In this document: one piece after another, positions 16,436 through 24,586 of the stretch
How positions within the stretch are numbered: position 1 is the stretch's first letter
How the letters are laid out: every line of letters starts with the position of its first letter
NCBI RefSeq assembly: GCF_028863665.1
Contig: NZ_JARBFX010000002.1
Coordinates: 372,001 to 436,000 of the forward strand
Direction of reading: 5' to 3'
Source: Aquabacter sediminis
GTDB lineage: Bacteria > Pseudomonadota > Alphaproteobacteria > Rhizobiales > Xanthobacteraceae
DNA: 64,000 nucleotides
Program-made: the position numbers and the translations under genes
Notes under the pieces: model-generated
Told to the model about the DNA's origin: nothing
What the model saw: only the letters and a program-made list of their open reading frames with translations
Database searches by the model: none

Positions 16436-17776
16436 ATGATCGAAGCCGAACGAAACCGCCCCCTGCGCATTGCCGTCGTGGGGTCCGGCATTTCGGGGCT
16501 CTCCGCCGCCTGGCTGCTGGCCCGACGGCATGATGTCACACTCTATGAGCGCGCCGAGCGCCTGGGCGGTCATTCCAACACCGTGCTGGTGGAAGAGGCG
16601 GGCACGCGCAAGCCCGTGGACACCGGCTTCATCGTCTTCAACACGCCCACTTATCCCAACCTCACCGCCCTGTTCGCGCATCTCGGCGTCGAGACGCGCG
16701 AGACCGACATGTCGTTCAGCGCATCGCTCAGGGGCGGCAAGCTGGAATATTCCGGCAACGGGCTGTCGGGCCTGTTCGCGCAGAAGCGCAACCTGCTGGC
16801 GCCGCGCCATTGGGGCATGCTGCGCGACCTGCTGCGCTTTTATCGCGAGGCCCCCGCCGATCTCGGCAAGCTGGCCGATCCCTCGCTTTCGCTCGGCGAC
16901 TATCTGGCGCTGAAGGGCTATGGGGCGGCGCTGCGCGACGATCATCTCCTGCCCATGGCCGCGGCCATCTGGTCCACCCCCGCCCGGCGCATGCTGGATT
17001 ATCCCGCCTCCGCCTTCGTGCGCTTCTGCACCAATCACGGGCTGCTCCAGGTGCGCAACCGGCCGATCTGGCGCACCGTGGTGGGCGGCAGCCGGACCTA
17101 TGTGGAGAAGATGGCGGCGCAGATGCCGAATGTCGCCCGGCTCGGGCGGCCGGTCACGGCGGTAGAGCGCTCCGAGGGCTTCGTGCGGGTGCGCGACGCC
17201 GGCGGGGGCGCGGAAACCTATGACCATGTGGTGCTCGCCTGCCATGGCGACGAGGCGCTCGCTTTGCTGAAGGACGCGGACGGGCCGGAGGATACGCTGC
17301 TCTCCGCCTTCAAGTACGACACCAATCTCGCCGTCCTGCATTCGGACGAGGAGCTGATGCCCAAGCGCCGCTCGGTCTGGTCCGCCTGGAACTATATGGA
17401 ACAGGACGGCCATTTGTGCGTGACCTATTGGATGAACAAGCTCCAGCACATTGAGGGGCGCCCGCTCTTCGTCACCCTGAACCCGCCGCGCCCGCCGCGC
17501 GCCGGAACGCTGCTGCATTCCGAGCTCTATGCGCATCCCCAGTTCGACGCCGCCGCCATCAAGGCGCAGCGGGCCATCTGGTCGCTGCAGGGGCGCCGGC
17601 GCACCTGGTTCTGTGGTGCCCATTTCGGCGCCGGCTTCCATGAAGACGGCCTGCAGTCGGGCCTGGCTGTCGCCGAGGCGCTGGGCGGCGTGCGCCGGCC
17701 CTGGCGGGTGGCGGACGAAAATGGCCGCATCCATGTGAACCCGGTGCGCATCGAAGGGCGGGAGCGGGCCGCGTGA
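16436..17776 (+). CDS. FAD-dependent NAD(P)-binding amine oxidase-like protein
   Basis: This 446-residue flavoprotein of the amine-oxidase/phytoene-desaturase-like fold starts with the dinucleotide-binding motif V-V-G-S-G-I-S-G-L-S-A-A-W and continues to E-R-A-E-R-L-G-G-H-S-N-T. The C-terminal F-C-G-A-H-F-G-A-G-F-H-E-D-G-L-Q-S-G is the FAD-contact end. The ATG at 16436 has GGAGAG upstream and fits the promoter at 16376. It is the first gene of a three-gene overlapping set with DUF1365 and a cyclopropane-synthase-like enzyme, a set known in RpoE regulons, so it probably oxidises or desaturates membrane fatty acyl chains. The precise reaction is inference. Confidence 0.85.
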   Translation: MIEAERNRPLRIAVVGSGISGLSAAWLLARRHDVTLYERAERLGGHSNTVLVEEAGTRKPVDTGFIVFNTPTYPNLTALFAHLGVETRETDMSFSASLRGGKLEYSGNGLSGLFAQKRNLLAPRHWGMLRDLLRFYREAPADLGKLADPSLSLGDYLALKGYGAALRDDHLLPMAAAIWSTPARRMLDYPASAFVRFCTNHGLLQVRNRPIWRTVVGGSRTYVEKMAAQMPNVARLGRPVTAVERSEGFVRVRDAGGGAETYDHVVLACHGDEALALLKDADGPEDTLLSAFKYDTNLAVLHSDEELMPKRRSVWSAWNYMEQDGHLCVTYWMNKLQHIEGRPLFVTLNPPRPPRAGTLLHSELYAHPQFDAAAIKAQRAIWSLQGRRRTWFCGAHFGAGFHEDGLQSGLAVAEALGGVRRPWRVADENGRIHVNPVRIEGRERAA

Positions 17777-18582
17777 ACGCCCCCGCCGCCCTCTATCGCG
17801 GCATCGTCACCCATGCCCGCACCCGCCCGGCGGCGCACAGCCTGCGCTACCGCACCTTTCATGTGCTGCTGGATCTCGACCGCATCGACGAGGCGGCAGC
17901 CTCCTGCCGCCTGTTCTCCCGCAATCGCTTCAACCTCCTGTCCTTCCACGACAAGGACCATGGCACGGGCACGGGCCTTGACCTGAAGGGCGAAGTGCTG
18001 GGCCACCTCGACCGCGCCGGCATCGACCTGGAAGGCGGACCCATCCGCATCCTCACCATGCCGCGCGTGCTGGGCTATGTGTTCAATCCCCTGTCGGTCT
18101 ATTTCTGCCACCATGCCGACGGCACGCTGAAGGCCGTGCTCTATGAGGTGTCCAACACCTTCGGCCAGCGCCATTCCTATCTGCTTCCGGTCGAGCCGGA
18201 ACAAGCCGAGGGCGGCACCGTGCGGCAGAGCGTGGAGAAGGGCTTCTATGTTTCGCCTTTCCTGGACATGGACATGGCCTATCACTTCCGCGTCCGCCCC
18301 CCGGAGGGGACCGTGAAGGTGGACATCACCTGCCGCGACAAGGCGGGCGTCATTCTCCATGCCGCCCTTGCGGCAGAGCGGCACGATTTTACGAATTATT
18401 CCCTTTTGCAAGCCTGCCTGTCTCATCCCATGATGACGCTCAAGGTCATTCTCGGCATCCACTGGGAAGCGCTTCTCATCTGGCTGAAGGGGAACGGCCT
18501 GACACGGCGCCCGCCCGCGCCGGCCGAGGCGGTCACCATCCGCCCGGGTGCGGGGCAAGGCGCGACGAGGGAGGGACTATGA
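17773..18582 (+). CDS. DUF1365 family protein
   Basis: This 269-residue protein starts at a GTG overlapping the stop of the flavoprotein gene (GTGA) and itself overlaps the next gene (ATGA), so the three are translationally coupled. DUF1365 hallmarks are present: G-x-V-x-H-x-R near the start, a F-H-V-L-L-D-L-D segment, F-N-P-L-S-V-Y-F-C near residue 113, and the late phrase S-P-F-L-D-M-D-M-x-Y. The biochemical role is not established; linkage to fatty-acid-modifying enzymes points to membrane lipid remodelling under oxidative stress. Confidence 0.85.
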   Translation: MNAPAALYRGIVTHARTRPAAHSLRYRTFHVLLDLDRIDEAAASCRLFSRNRFNLLSFHDKDHGTGTGLDLKGEVLGHLDRAGIDLEGGPIRILTMPRVLGYVFNPLSVYFCHHADGTLKAVLYEVSNTFGQRHSYLLPVEPEQAEGGTVRQSVEKGFYVSPFLDMDMAYHFRVRPPEGTVKVDITCRDKAGVILHAALAAERHDFTNYSLLQACLSHPMMTLKVILGIHWEALLIWLKGNGLTRRPPAPAEAVTIRPGAGQGATREGL

Positions 18583-19814
18583 CGATTCAAGATCGCGGCC
18601 CCCTGTCCTGGGAGACGCCTTCATCGCCGGCCCAGTCGGCGCCGCTCTTTGACCTTGCCGGCCCGCTTCTTGGGGCAGCGCTCGCCAATCTGGGGCGCGG
18701 CCGCCTTGTTGTGGAACTGCCATCGGGCCAGCGGGTGGAACGCACCGCCCCGCTCGAAGGGCCGGACGCGCTGATGCGCGTGCACGACTGGAAGGCCTTG
18801 CGCCGGGTGGCCACCGCCGGCTCCATCGGCTTTGCGGATGGCTATATGGAAGGGGAATGGACCACCCCGAACCTGCCCGCTTTGATCGAACTGATGGCGG
18901 TGAATGCCGACCAGATCGGCCAGACCTGGTTCGGCTCGCGCCTCTCGCGCGTCATGGAGCGGCTGCGCCATTGGGCGCGGTCGAACACCAAGCGTGGCAG
19001 CCGGCGCAACATCGCCTTTCACTATGACCTCGGCAACGATTTCTATGCCCTCTGGCTGGACCGGGGCATGCAATATTCGTCCGCCCTGTTCGCTGAAGGC
19101 GACGACCTGGAGGCCGCCCAGGCCCGCAAGCTCGATGCCATCGTGGAGCGCCTCGCCCTGAGAGGCGGGGAGGATGTGCTGGAGATCGGTTTCGGATGGG
19201 GGGCCGTGGCCGAGCGCCTCGCCCGCGACCATGGCGCCCGCATGGTGGGCCTCACGCTCTCGGAGCGGCAACTGGAATATGCGGCGGAGCGGCTGAAGCG
19301 GCAGGGGCTTTCCGCCGATTTGCGGCTCCAGGATTATCGGGACTGCGGCGGCACGTTCGACCGCATCGTGTCCATCGAGATGATCGAGGCGGTGGGCGAG
19401 CGCTATTGGCCGGTCTATTTCGCCAGCCTGCGGGAGCGCCTGAAGCCGGGCGGACGGGCGGTGATCCAGGCCATCACCATCGAGGACAGCCGCTACGCGG
19501 ACTATCGGCGCGAGCCGGATTTCATCCAGCGCTACATCTTCCCCGGCGGCATGCTGCCCACCCCCACCATCATGCGGCGGGAAGTGGAGGCGGCGGGCCT
19601 CAAGCTCATCGGCCATGACGGCTTCGGGCTGAGCTATGCCAAGACGCTGGCCGCCTGGCGGGAGCGTTTCCATGCCGCCTGGCCGGATGTGGCGCCGCTC
19701 GGCTTCGACGAGCGCTTCCGGCGCATGTGGGACTATTACCTCGCCTATTGCGAGGGCGGCTTCCGCGCCGGCGCCATCGATGTGGGCCTCTACACCATCG
19801 CCAAGCCGGCTTAA
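18579..19814 (+). CDS. Cyclopropane-fatty-acid-synthase-family methyltransferase
   Basis: This 411-residue SAM-dependent enzyme acts on unsaturated phospholipid acyl chains. SAM motif I is V-L-E-I-G-F-G-W-G at about 200-208, and the family segment A-F-H-Y-D-L-G-N-D-F-Y lies at 146-156. Compared by eye with E. coli Cfa, the bicarbonate ligands Cys139 and His266 correspond to Ser168 and Gln297 here, while the glutamate (Glu270) is kept. It may therefore make a methylated rather than a cyclopropane chain, as in the RpoE-linked furan-fatty-acid pathway; this is inference. It is the last gene of the coupled operon and is followed by a hairpin at 19819. Confidence 0.88.
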   Translation: MTIQDRGPLSWETPSSPAQSAPLFDLAGPLLGAALANLGRGRLVVELPSGQRVERTAPLEGPDALMRVHDWKALRRVATAGSIGFADGYMEGEWTTPNLPALIELMAVNADQIGQTWFGSRLSRVMERLRHWARSNTKRGSRRNIAFHYDLGNDFYALWLDRGMQYSSALFAEGDDLEAAQARKLDAIVERLALRGGEDVLEIGFGWGAVAERLARDHGARMVGLTLSERQLEYAAERLKRQGLSADLRLQDYRDCGGTFDRIVSIEMIEAVGERYWPVYFASLRERLKPGGRAVIQAITIEDSRYADYRREPDFIQRYIFPGGMLPTPTIMRREVEAAGLKLIGHDGFGLSYAKTLAAWRERFHAAWPDVAPLGFDERFRRMWDYYLAYCEGGFRAGAIDVGLYTIAKPA

Positions 19815-19818
19815 GCAA

Positions 19819-19841
19819 GTCCGGCTTGAGCCAAGCCGGAC
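19819..19841 (+). terminator. Hairpin after the RpoE-linked lipid operon
   Basis: GTCCGGCTT, a 5-base loop (GAGCC), and AAGCCGGAC make a perfect 9-bp stem five bases after the stop codon. There is no T-tract, so it is a weak or factor-assisted terminator candidate. Confidence 0.5.
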
Positions 19842-19943
19842 GCACCAAGCCAGGGTGTGCCTGCGCGATCCGTGCACGCTCGGCGTGATCTTTTCCCAAG
19901 CGCGAGCGGAACCGCTGGCCTAAGGCCGCGTTTCCGCTCTCGC

Positions 19944-20303
19944 ATGGAAAAGCCGCACCGCCATATCCTCACCGCCATCGGCACCTGGCTCGCCCGCCCG
20001 GAGGCCAATCTCCTGGTCGTGGCCTATACCGCCGCCTGGATCGTCTTCGAGCCGGAGACGCTGGACTGGCACGGCGCGGTGACGGTCCTCACGCTGCTGA
20101 TGACCTTGTTCATCCTGCGCGTCGACCATCGCGACACGCAGGCCATCCACGCCAAGCTCGACGAATTGCTGCGGGTGAACGAGCGGGCGCGGGACGATAT
20201 CGCCGATCTCGACGCGGAAGAGCCCGAGACCATCGAGCGCATCCGAGATGCCGAACACGGCCACCCCGCCCCGCCGCAAGGAGAGGTGCGCGCTCCGCGC
20301 TGA
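19944..20303 (+). CDS. Low-affinity iron permease-like small membrane protein
   Basis: This 119-residue protein has two hydrophobic segments (about residues 22-38 and 45-60) and then a charged tail. The segment R-D-T-Q-A-I-H-A-K-L-D-E-L-L matches the end of the low-affinity iron permease family (PF04120). The family name comes from yeast Fet4; iron transport by short bacterial members is unproven. No good ribosome site precedes the ATG at 19944. It stands alone between two operons. Confidence 0.6.
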   Translation: MEKPHRHILTAIGTWLARPEANLLVVAYTAAWIVFEPETLDWHGAVTVLTLLMTLFILRVDHRDTQAIHAKLDELLRVNERARDDIADLDAEEPETIERIRDAEHGHPAPPQGEVRAPR

Positions 20304-20445
20304 GCACCCATACCAAAGACGGACAAGGCCGCGCTTCCCAAGCCCTCCACCCCCTGTCCGCAACCCTCTTACATTCATTAACAAATCAAATTTTCCCGCC
20401 GCGCCTTGCCCGAATTTTCCCCGTGGGGGAGAGGCACGCGCGCTC

Positions 20446-20474
20446 TTGTCGCCTGCGACCGTTGCGCCTATAGA
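20446..20474 (+). promoter_or_regulatory. Sigma-70-type promoter of the cyd operon
   Basis: TTGTCG (20446-20451), a 17-base spacer, and TATAGA (20469-20474) make a good match for housekeeping promoters. It lies 43 bases upstream of the GbsR-type start codon. The last base of the -10 is the first base of the palindrome described next. Confidence 0.65.
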
Positions 20475-20493
20475 TTTCAGTAATTTCTGAAAT
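20474..20493 (+). promoter_or_regulatory. Candidate autoregulatory operator of the cyd operon
   Basis: ATTTCAG, 6 bases, CTGAAAT: a perfect 7-bp inverted repeat that begins at the end of the -10 element. A protein bound here would block transcription start. The GbsR/MarR regulator encoded 24 bases later is the natural candidate. Confidence 0.6.
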
Positions 20494-20516
20494 TTCCGCG
20501 ATGACGGAACGCGCCG

Positions 20517-21101
20517 ATGAACCTGCCGCCGCTGACCCAGTCCTTCGTGCTCCATTTCGGCGAAATGGGCAGCCGGTGGGGCATCAACCGCACCGTGGGG
20601 CAGATCTATGCCCTGCTCTATGTCTCACCTGCCCCGCTTTGCGCCGAGCAGATCGTTGACGCGCTGGGCATCTCCCGTTCCAACGTCTCCATGAGCCTGA
20701 AGGAGCTCCAGGCCTGGAACCTCGTCCTGCTGCGGCATCTCCCCGATGACCGGCGCGATTTCTTCACCACCCCGGACGATATCTGGCTGATCCTGCGCAC
20801 CCTGGCAGAAGAGCGCAAGAAGAGGGAGGTGGACCCGACCCTCTCCGTCCTGCGGGAAATCCTGATGCAGACGCCATCGACCCCGGACGACACCTTCGCC
20901 CAGGAGCGCATGGCGCAGATGCACCAGATGATCGAGCGCCTCACCACCTGGTATGACGACGTGAAGAAGCTGGAAACGGCGCGCCTTGCCGCCCTGCTCT
21001 CGCTCGGCGCCAAGGTCACACGGCTGTTGGAGGCCAAGGACAAGGTGGTCTCCCTCACCCGTCCGCGCCGGCGCGCGGCCTCCGCCAAGCCGCAGGAGTG
21101 A
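20517..21101 (+). CDS. GbsR/MarR-family transcriptional regulator of cytochrome bd genes
   Basis: This 194-residue winged-helix regulator has its DNA-binding part at about residues 30-95: P-L-C-A-E-Q-I-V-D-A-L-G-I-S-R-S-N-V-S-M-S-L-K-E-L, then the wing near L-L-R-H-L-P-D-D-R-R-D. The C-terminal half is helical and probably mediates dimerisation. It ends inside the cydD start (GTGA), so it is the first gene of the cyd operon. It probably controls that operon through the palindrome at 20474-20493. The signal sensed is unknown. Confidence 0.88.
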   Translation: MNLPPLTQSFVLHFGEMGSRWGINRTVGQIYALLYVSPAPLCAEQIVDALGISRSNVSMSLKELQAWNLVLLRHLPDDRRDFFTTPDDIWLILRTLAEERKKREVDPTLSVLREILMQTPSTPDDTFAQERMAQMHQMIERLTTWYDDVKKLETARLAALLSLGAKVTRLLEAKDKVVSLTRPRRRAASAKPQE

Positions 21102-22816
21102 CGTTCGTGCCCGTCCGTTCCACACGCTCGCCCGGCGCCAGCAGTCCCCGTGCCCTGAAAGCGGGCGCGTTGCTGCAGGTGGCGGCGGCGCTGATCTGGA
21201 TCCCCCAGGCGGGCCTCATCGCTTATGCGGTGGACCGTGCCGCGCGCGGCGATTTCCAGGCCTCCATCCTGCCGGTCGCGCTGGGGGTCCTCGTGCTCGG
21301 CCTGCTGCGGGCGGGACTGGATGCCGCCGGCACCCGCCTCGCCTTTCGCGCCGCCCGCGCACAGGTCAGCGCATTGCGCCGGCATGCGGTGGAAGCGCTC
21401 GCCGCCACTTCGCCCCTGGCGGGCGGGCGCATCGTGTCCGGCCGCGCGGCGAGCCTCATCGCCGAGCAGGCGGAAGCCATCCTGCCCTATCGCTCACGCT
21501 TCCTGCCGGTGCGCATGAAGGCCACCATCGTCCCGCTCGTTCTGCTGGCGACGGTGGCGGCTGTGTCCTGGCTGGCGGCACTGGTGCTGCTGGTGGCGGC
21601 ACCCCTCATTCCCGTCTTCATGGCGCTGGTGGGGTGGCGTGCCAAGGCGGCGAGCGAAGCGCAATTGCAGGAAATGGGCGGCATGAACGCCTTCCTCTTG
21701 GACCGCCTGCGCGGCCTTGCCACCATCCGCACGCTGGGCGCGGTGGACACCACCGCCCTGCGCCTGCGGGACAGCGCGCAGGACCTGCGCGCGCGCACCA
21801 TGGCGGTGCTGCGCATCGCCTTCCTGTCCTCGGCGGTGCTGGAGCTGTTCTCGGCGCTTGGCGTCGCAATGGTCGCGGTCTATGTGGGCTTCCACCTCCT
21901 GGGCACGCTGGAATTCGGCGCCTGGGCCGGGCAGATGAGCCTCGGCGAGGGCCTGTTCGTGCTGATGCTGGCCCCCACCTTCTTCGATCCCCTGCGCGAA
22001 CTCTCCGCCGTCTGGCACGACCGCGCCGCCGGGCAGGCGGCCGAGGCGGCGCTGAAGGACGTGGATGAGCCGCGCCTGCCCTTGCCCGGCGCGCTGAAGC
22101 ACCCCGCCCCCCTCGCCAATCCCGCGGGAGCCCCGGACGTGGCCGTGGAAGGTCTGCGTTTTTCGCATGGCAGTGAGAGCGCCATCCTGGAAGATTTCCA
22201 ATTGGAGGTTGCTCCCGGGGAACGGGTCGCAATCATGGGCCCGAGCGGCTCCGGCAAGTCCACGCTCCTGTCGCTGATTGCCGCACTGGCCCCTCCGGAC
22301 GCCGGCTCGGTGCGCATAGGTGGTATCCCGATGTCGGAAGAAACTGCGACAAATTTGCGCTCGCGCATTTCCTGGATCGGCCAGCGCCCGCATTTCTTCG
22401 CCCGATCTTTGAAGGCGAACATCACCATGGGACGCAGCGGACTGACCGAGGAGGCGGCACGGACAGCCATGCACTTCGCCGCCCTCGATGCGGTGACCGA
22501 TGCCCATGGCGGGATGTCGGGCGCCGTCATCGGCGAGAGTGCGGCGGGTCTCTCCGGCGGCGAGGCGCTGCGCCTTGCGCTCGCCCGCGCCGCCGCTGCG
22601 CCCCATGCGGACCTGATCCTTGCCGACGAGCCCACCGCCCACCTGGACGCCGCCACTGCCGCGCAGGTGACGAACGGGCTGCTGGCGCTCGCCACCGGCC
22701 GCACGCTCATCGTCGCCACCCATGATCCCGACCTTGCCGCCCGCATGGACCGCATCGTCCATCTGGACGGCGTGCCGCAGACCGCGCGCCCGCAGGCGCG
22801 GGAGTGCCGCGCATGA
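21098..22816 (+). CDS. cydD: Thiol reductant ABC exporter subunit CydD
   Basis: This 572-residue half-transporter has an N-terminal six-helix membrane domain (about residues 20-330) and a C-terminal ATPase with Walker A G-P-S-G-S-G-K-S-T, signature L-S-G-G-E-A and Walker B L-I-L-A-D-E-P-T-A-H-L-D. With CydC it exports cysteine or glutathione to the periplasm, which is needed for cytochrome bd assembly. It starts with a GTG overlapping the regulator gene and overlaps cydC by four bases. The gene order regulator-cydD-cydC-cydA-cydB-cydX is complete. Confidence 0.92.
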   Translation: MTFVPVRSTRSPGASSPRALKAGALLQVAAALIWIPQAGLIAYAVDRAARGDFQASILPVALGVLVLGLLRAGLDAAGTRLAFRAARAQVSALRRHAVEALAATSPLAGGRIVSGRAASLIAEQAEAILPYRSRFLPVRMKATIVPLVLLATVAAVSWLAALVLLVAAPLIPVFMALVGWRAKAASEAQLQEMGGMNAFLLDRLRGLATIRTLGAVDTTALRLRDSAQDLRARTMAVLRIAFLSSAVLELFSALGVAMVAVYVGFHLLGTLEFGAWAGQMSLGEGLFVLMLAPTFFDPLRELSAVWHDRAAGQAAEAALKDVDEPRLPLPGALKHPAPLANPAGAPDVAVEGLRFSHGSESAILEDFQLEVAPGERVAIMGPSGSGKSTLLSLIAALAPPDAGSVRIGGIPMSEETATNLRSRISWIGQRPHFFARSLKANITMGRSGLTEEAARTAMHFAALDAVTDAHGGMSGAVIGESAAGLSGGEALRLALARAAAAPHADLILADEPTAHLDAATAAQVTNGLLALATGRTLIVATHDPDLAARMDRIVHLDGVPQTARPQARECRA

Positions 22817-24513
22817 AGAGCGCCCGCGCCTTCGCCGCGCCGCTTTGGCCGGTCCTCGCCCTCTTCCTGACCCAGCATCGCGGCCGCGTCCTCGCCGGCT
22901 TGGCGCTGGCGGCGGTGACCATCCTGGCTGGCGTTGCCCTGCTGGGCGTCTCCGGCTGGTTCATCACCGCCACCGCCATCGCCGGGCTTTCCGCTGCCAC
23001 CGCGCTCACCTTCGACGTGTTTGCCCCGGCCGCCGCCATCCGCTTCCTGGCGCTGGCGCGCACCGCGGCGCGCTATGGCGAGCGGCTCGTCACCCACGAT
23101 GCCACCCTCGCCGTGCTGGCGGACCTGCGCGAGCGCCTCTTCCGGGGCTGGGCCGGGCCGGGTGCCGCGCGCCAATTGCTCGCCCGCCCCGCCAAGCTGC
23201 TGTTCCGCCTCACCGCCGACATCGACGCCCTCGATACCCTCTATCTGAGGGTGCTGGTTCCAACTGTGGCCGCCTGCGCCGTGGCACTCGTGGCGGGCGT
23301 GGTGCTCGGCCTGCTGTCGCCCTGGCTCGGCCTCGGCTTCACCCTGGTGATGCTGGCGGGCGGCTTCGGCGTCTTCTTCGCCGCCGCCCGCGCTGCCCAC
23401 CCCGCCGCCCGCCGCCGCGCCCATGCGGTGGAAGCGCTGCGGGCCCGGACGGTGGATCTCACCGCCGGCCAGACGGAACTGGCCATGGCCGGGCGCCTCG
23501 CCGACCAATGCGCGGCCATCGCCCTGGCGGACGACCGCCTTGCCCAAGCCGACGAGGCGCTCAACCGCATCGATGTGCGGGTGGCCGCAGGCTATGGCGC
23601 GCTCGCCACCTTGCTTCTGGCCGGAATGCTGGTGGCCACCTTCTGGCTGGCGCAGACGGGCCGCATCGACGCGCCGCTCATGGCCATGGCGCTGCTGGTG
23701 GCGCTCGGCGCGCTGGAGCCCTTCGGCGCGTTGCGGCGTGGGGCGGTGGAACTGGGCCGCACCGTGCTGGCCGCCCGCCGCATCGCCCCGCGCCTTGTGC
23801 CCGACGCGCCGCTGCCGCGTCCCGCCCTTCCCCCAGCGGGCATCGCGGTGCAGGCCAATGGACTGGCCTTCCGCCATCCCGGTGCCGCGCGGGACGTGCT
23901 GTCCGACATCTGCCTCACGGTGGGCCATGGCGAGCGGATCGCCCTGGTGGGCCCGAGCGGCGCGGGCAAGTCCACGCTGCTGGCGCTGATCGCCGGGGAG
24001 CTTTCGCCGAGCGCCGGCCTGCTGCAGGCTGAGCCCGCCACCTTGCTGACCCAGCGCACCGAGCTGTTCGAGGATACCATTGCCGGCAATCTGCGCCTCG
24101 CCGCGCCGGAAAAGGACGATCTCGGGCTGTTAAATGCACTTGACGCAGCGGGAGTTGCGGCTGACGTTTCCAGACTGAAGCTCGGCCTGGAGACCCGCCT
24201 GGGCGAAGGCGGGCTGGGACTTTCCGGCGGACAGGGACGCCGCCTGGCACTCGCCCGGCTGCTTTTGCGGGACACCCCGCTCTGGCTGCTGGACGAGCCG
24301 ACGGAGGGGCTGGACGGGGCCACGGCGGTGGACGTTCTGACCCGTTTGAGGGAGCAGGCTGGCGGTCGCTCACTGGTGATCGCCACCCACATCAGACGCG
24401 AGGCCGAACTCGCCGACCAGATCATCATCATGGACAGCGGACGGATCACGGCCCGGTTGCGACGCGGAGGGCCCGGCTTTGCCGCGGCGCTCAACGCGCT
24501 GAGGCCGGACTGA
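22813..24513 (+). CDS. cydC: Thiol reductant ABC exporter subunit CydC
   Basis: This 566-residue partner of CydD has a membrane domain at about residues 15-320 and a C-terminal ATPase with Walker A G-P-S-G-A-G-K-S-T, signature L-S-G-G-Q-G and Walker B L-W-L-L-D-E-P-T-E-G-L-D. The ATG at 22813 overlaps the cydD stop (ATGA) and has GGGAG upstream. The heterodimer CydDC is required for haem-containing cytochrome bd. A gap of 73 bases separates it from cydA, where no separate promoter is obvious. Confidence 0.92.
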   Translation: MKSARAFAAPLWPVLALFLTQHRGRVLAGLALAAVTILAGVALLGVSGWFITATAIAGLSAATALTFDVFAPAAAIRFLALARTAARYGERLVTHDATLAVLADLRERLFRGWAGPGAARQLLARPAKLLFRLTADIDALDTLYLRVLVPTVAACAVALVAGVVLGLLSPWLGLGFTLVMLAGGFGVFFAAARAAHPAARRRAHAVEALRARTVDLTAGQTELAMAGRLADQCAAIALADDRLAQADEALNRIDVRVAAGYGALATLLLAGMLVATFWLAQTGRIDAPLMAMALLVALGALEPFGALRRGAVELGRTVLAARRIAPRLVPDAPLPRPALPPAGIAVQANGLAFRHPGAARDVLSDICLTVGHGERIALVGPSGAGKSTLLALIAGELSPSAGLLQAEPATLLTQRTELFEDTIAGNLRLAAPEKDDLGLLNALDAAGVAADVSRLKLGLETRLGEGGLGLSGGQGRRLALARLLLRDTPLWLLDEPTEGLDGATAVDVLTRLREQAGGRSLVIATHIRREAELADQIIIMDSGRITARLRRGGPGFAAALNALRPD

Positions 24514-24586
24514 AGAGCATTTCGAAGATACGCCCATCCGGGCGCCGCGAGACGAGAGGAGGGCCGGCTTTAGGCTGGCGAGGACC

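Noticed and set aside
16376-17734. Long open frame on the minus strand opposite the flavoprotein gene
   Set aside because: The plus-strand protein has a full FAD-binding motif, ribosome site and promoter. The opposite frame has none of these.
20501-20516. ATG at 20501 as start of the GbsR-type regulator
   Set aside because: It is out of frame with the gene; the in-frame ATG is at 20517.
21880-23928. Open frame of about 680 codons on the minus strand across cydD and cydC
   Set aside because: It crosses two genes with intact ABC motifs; it is a codon-bias shadow.
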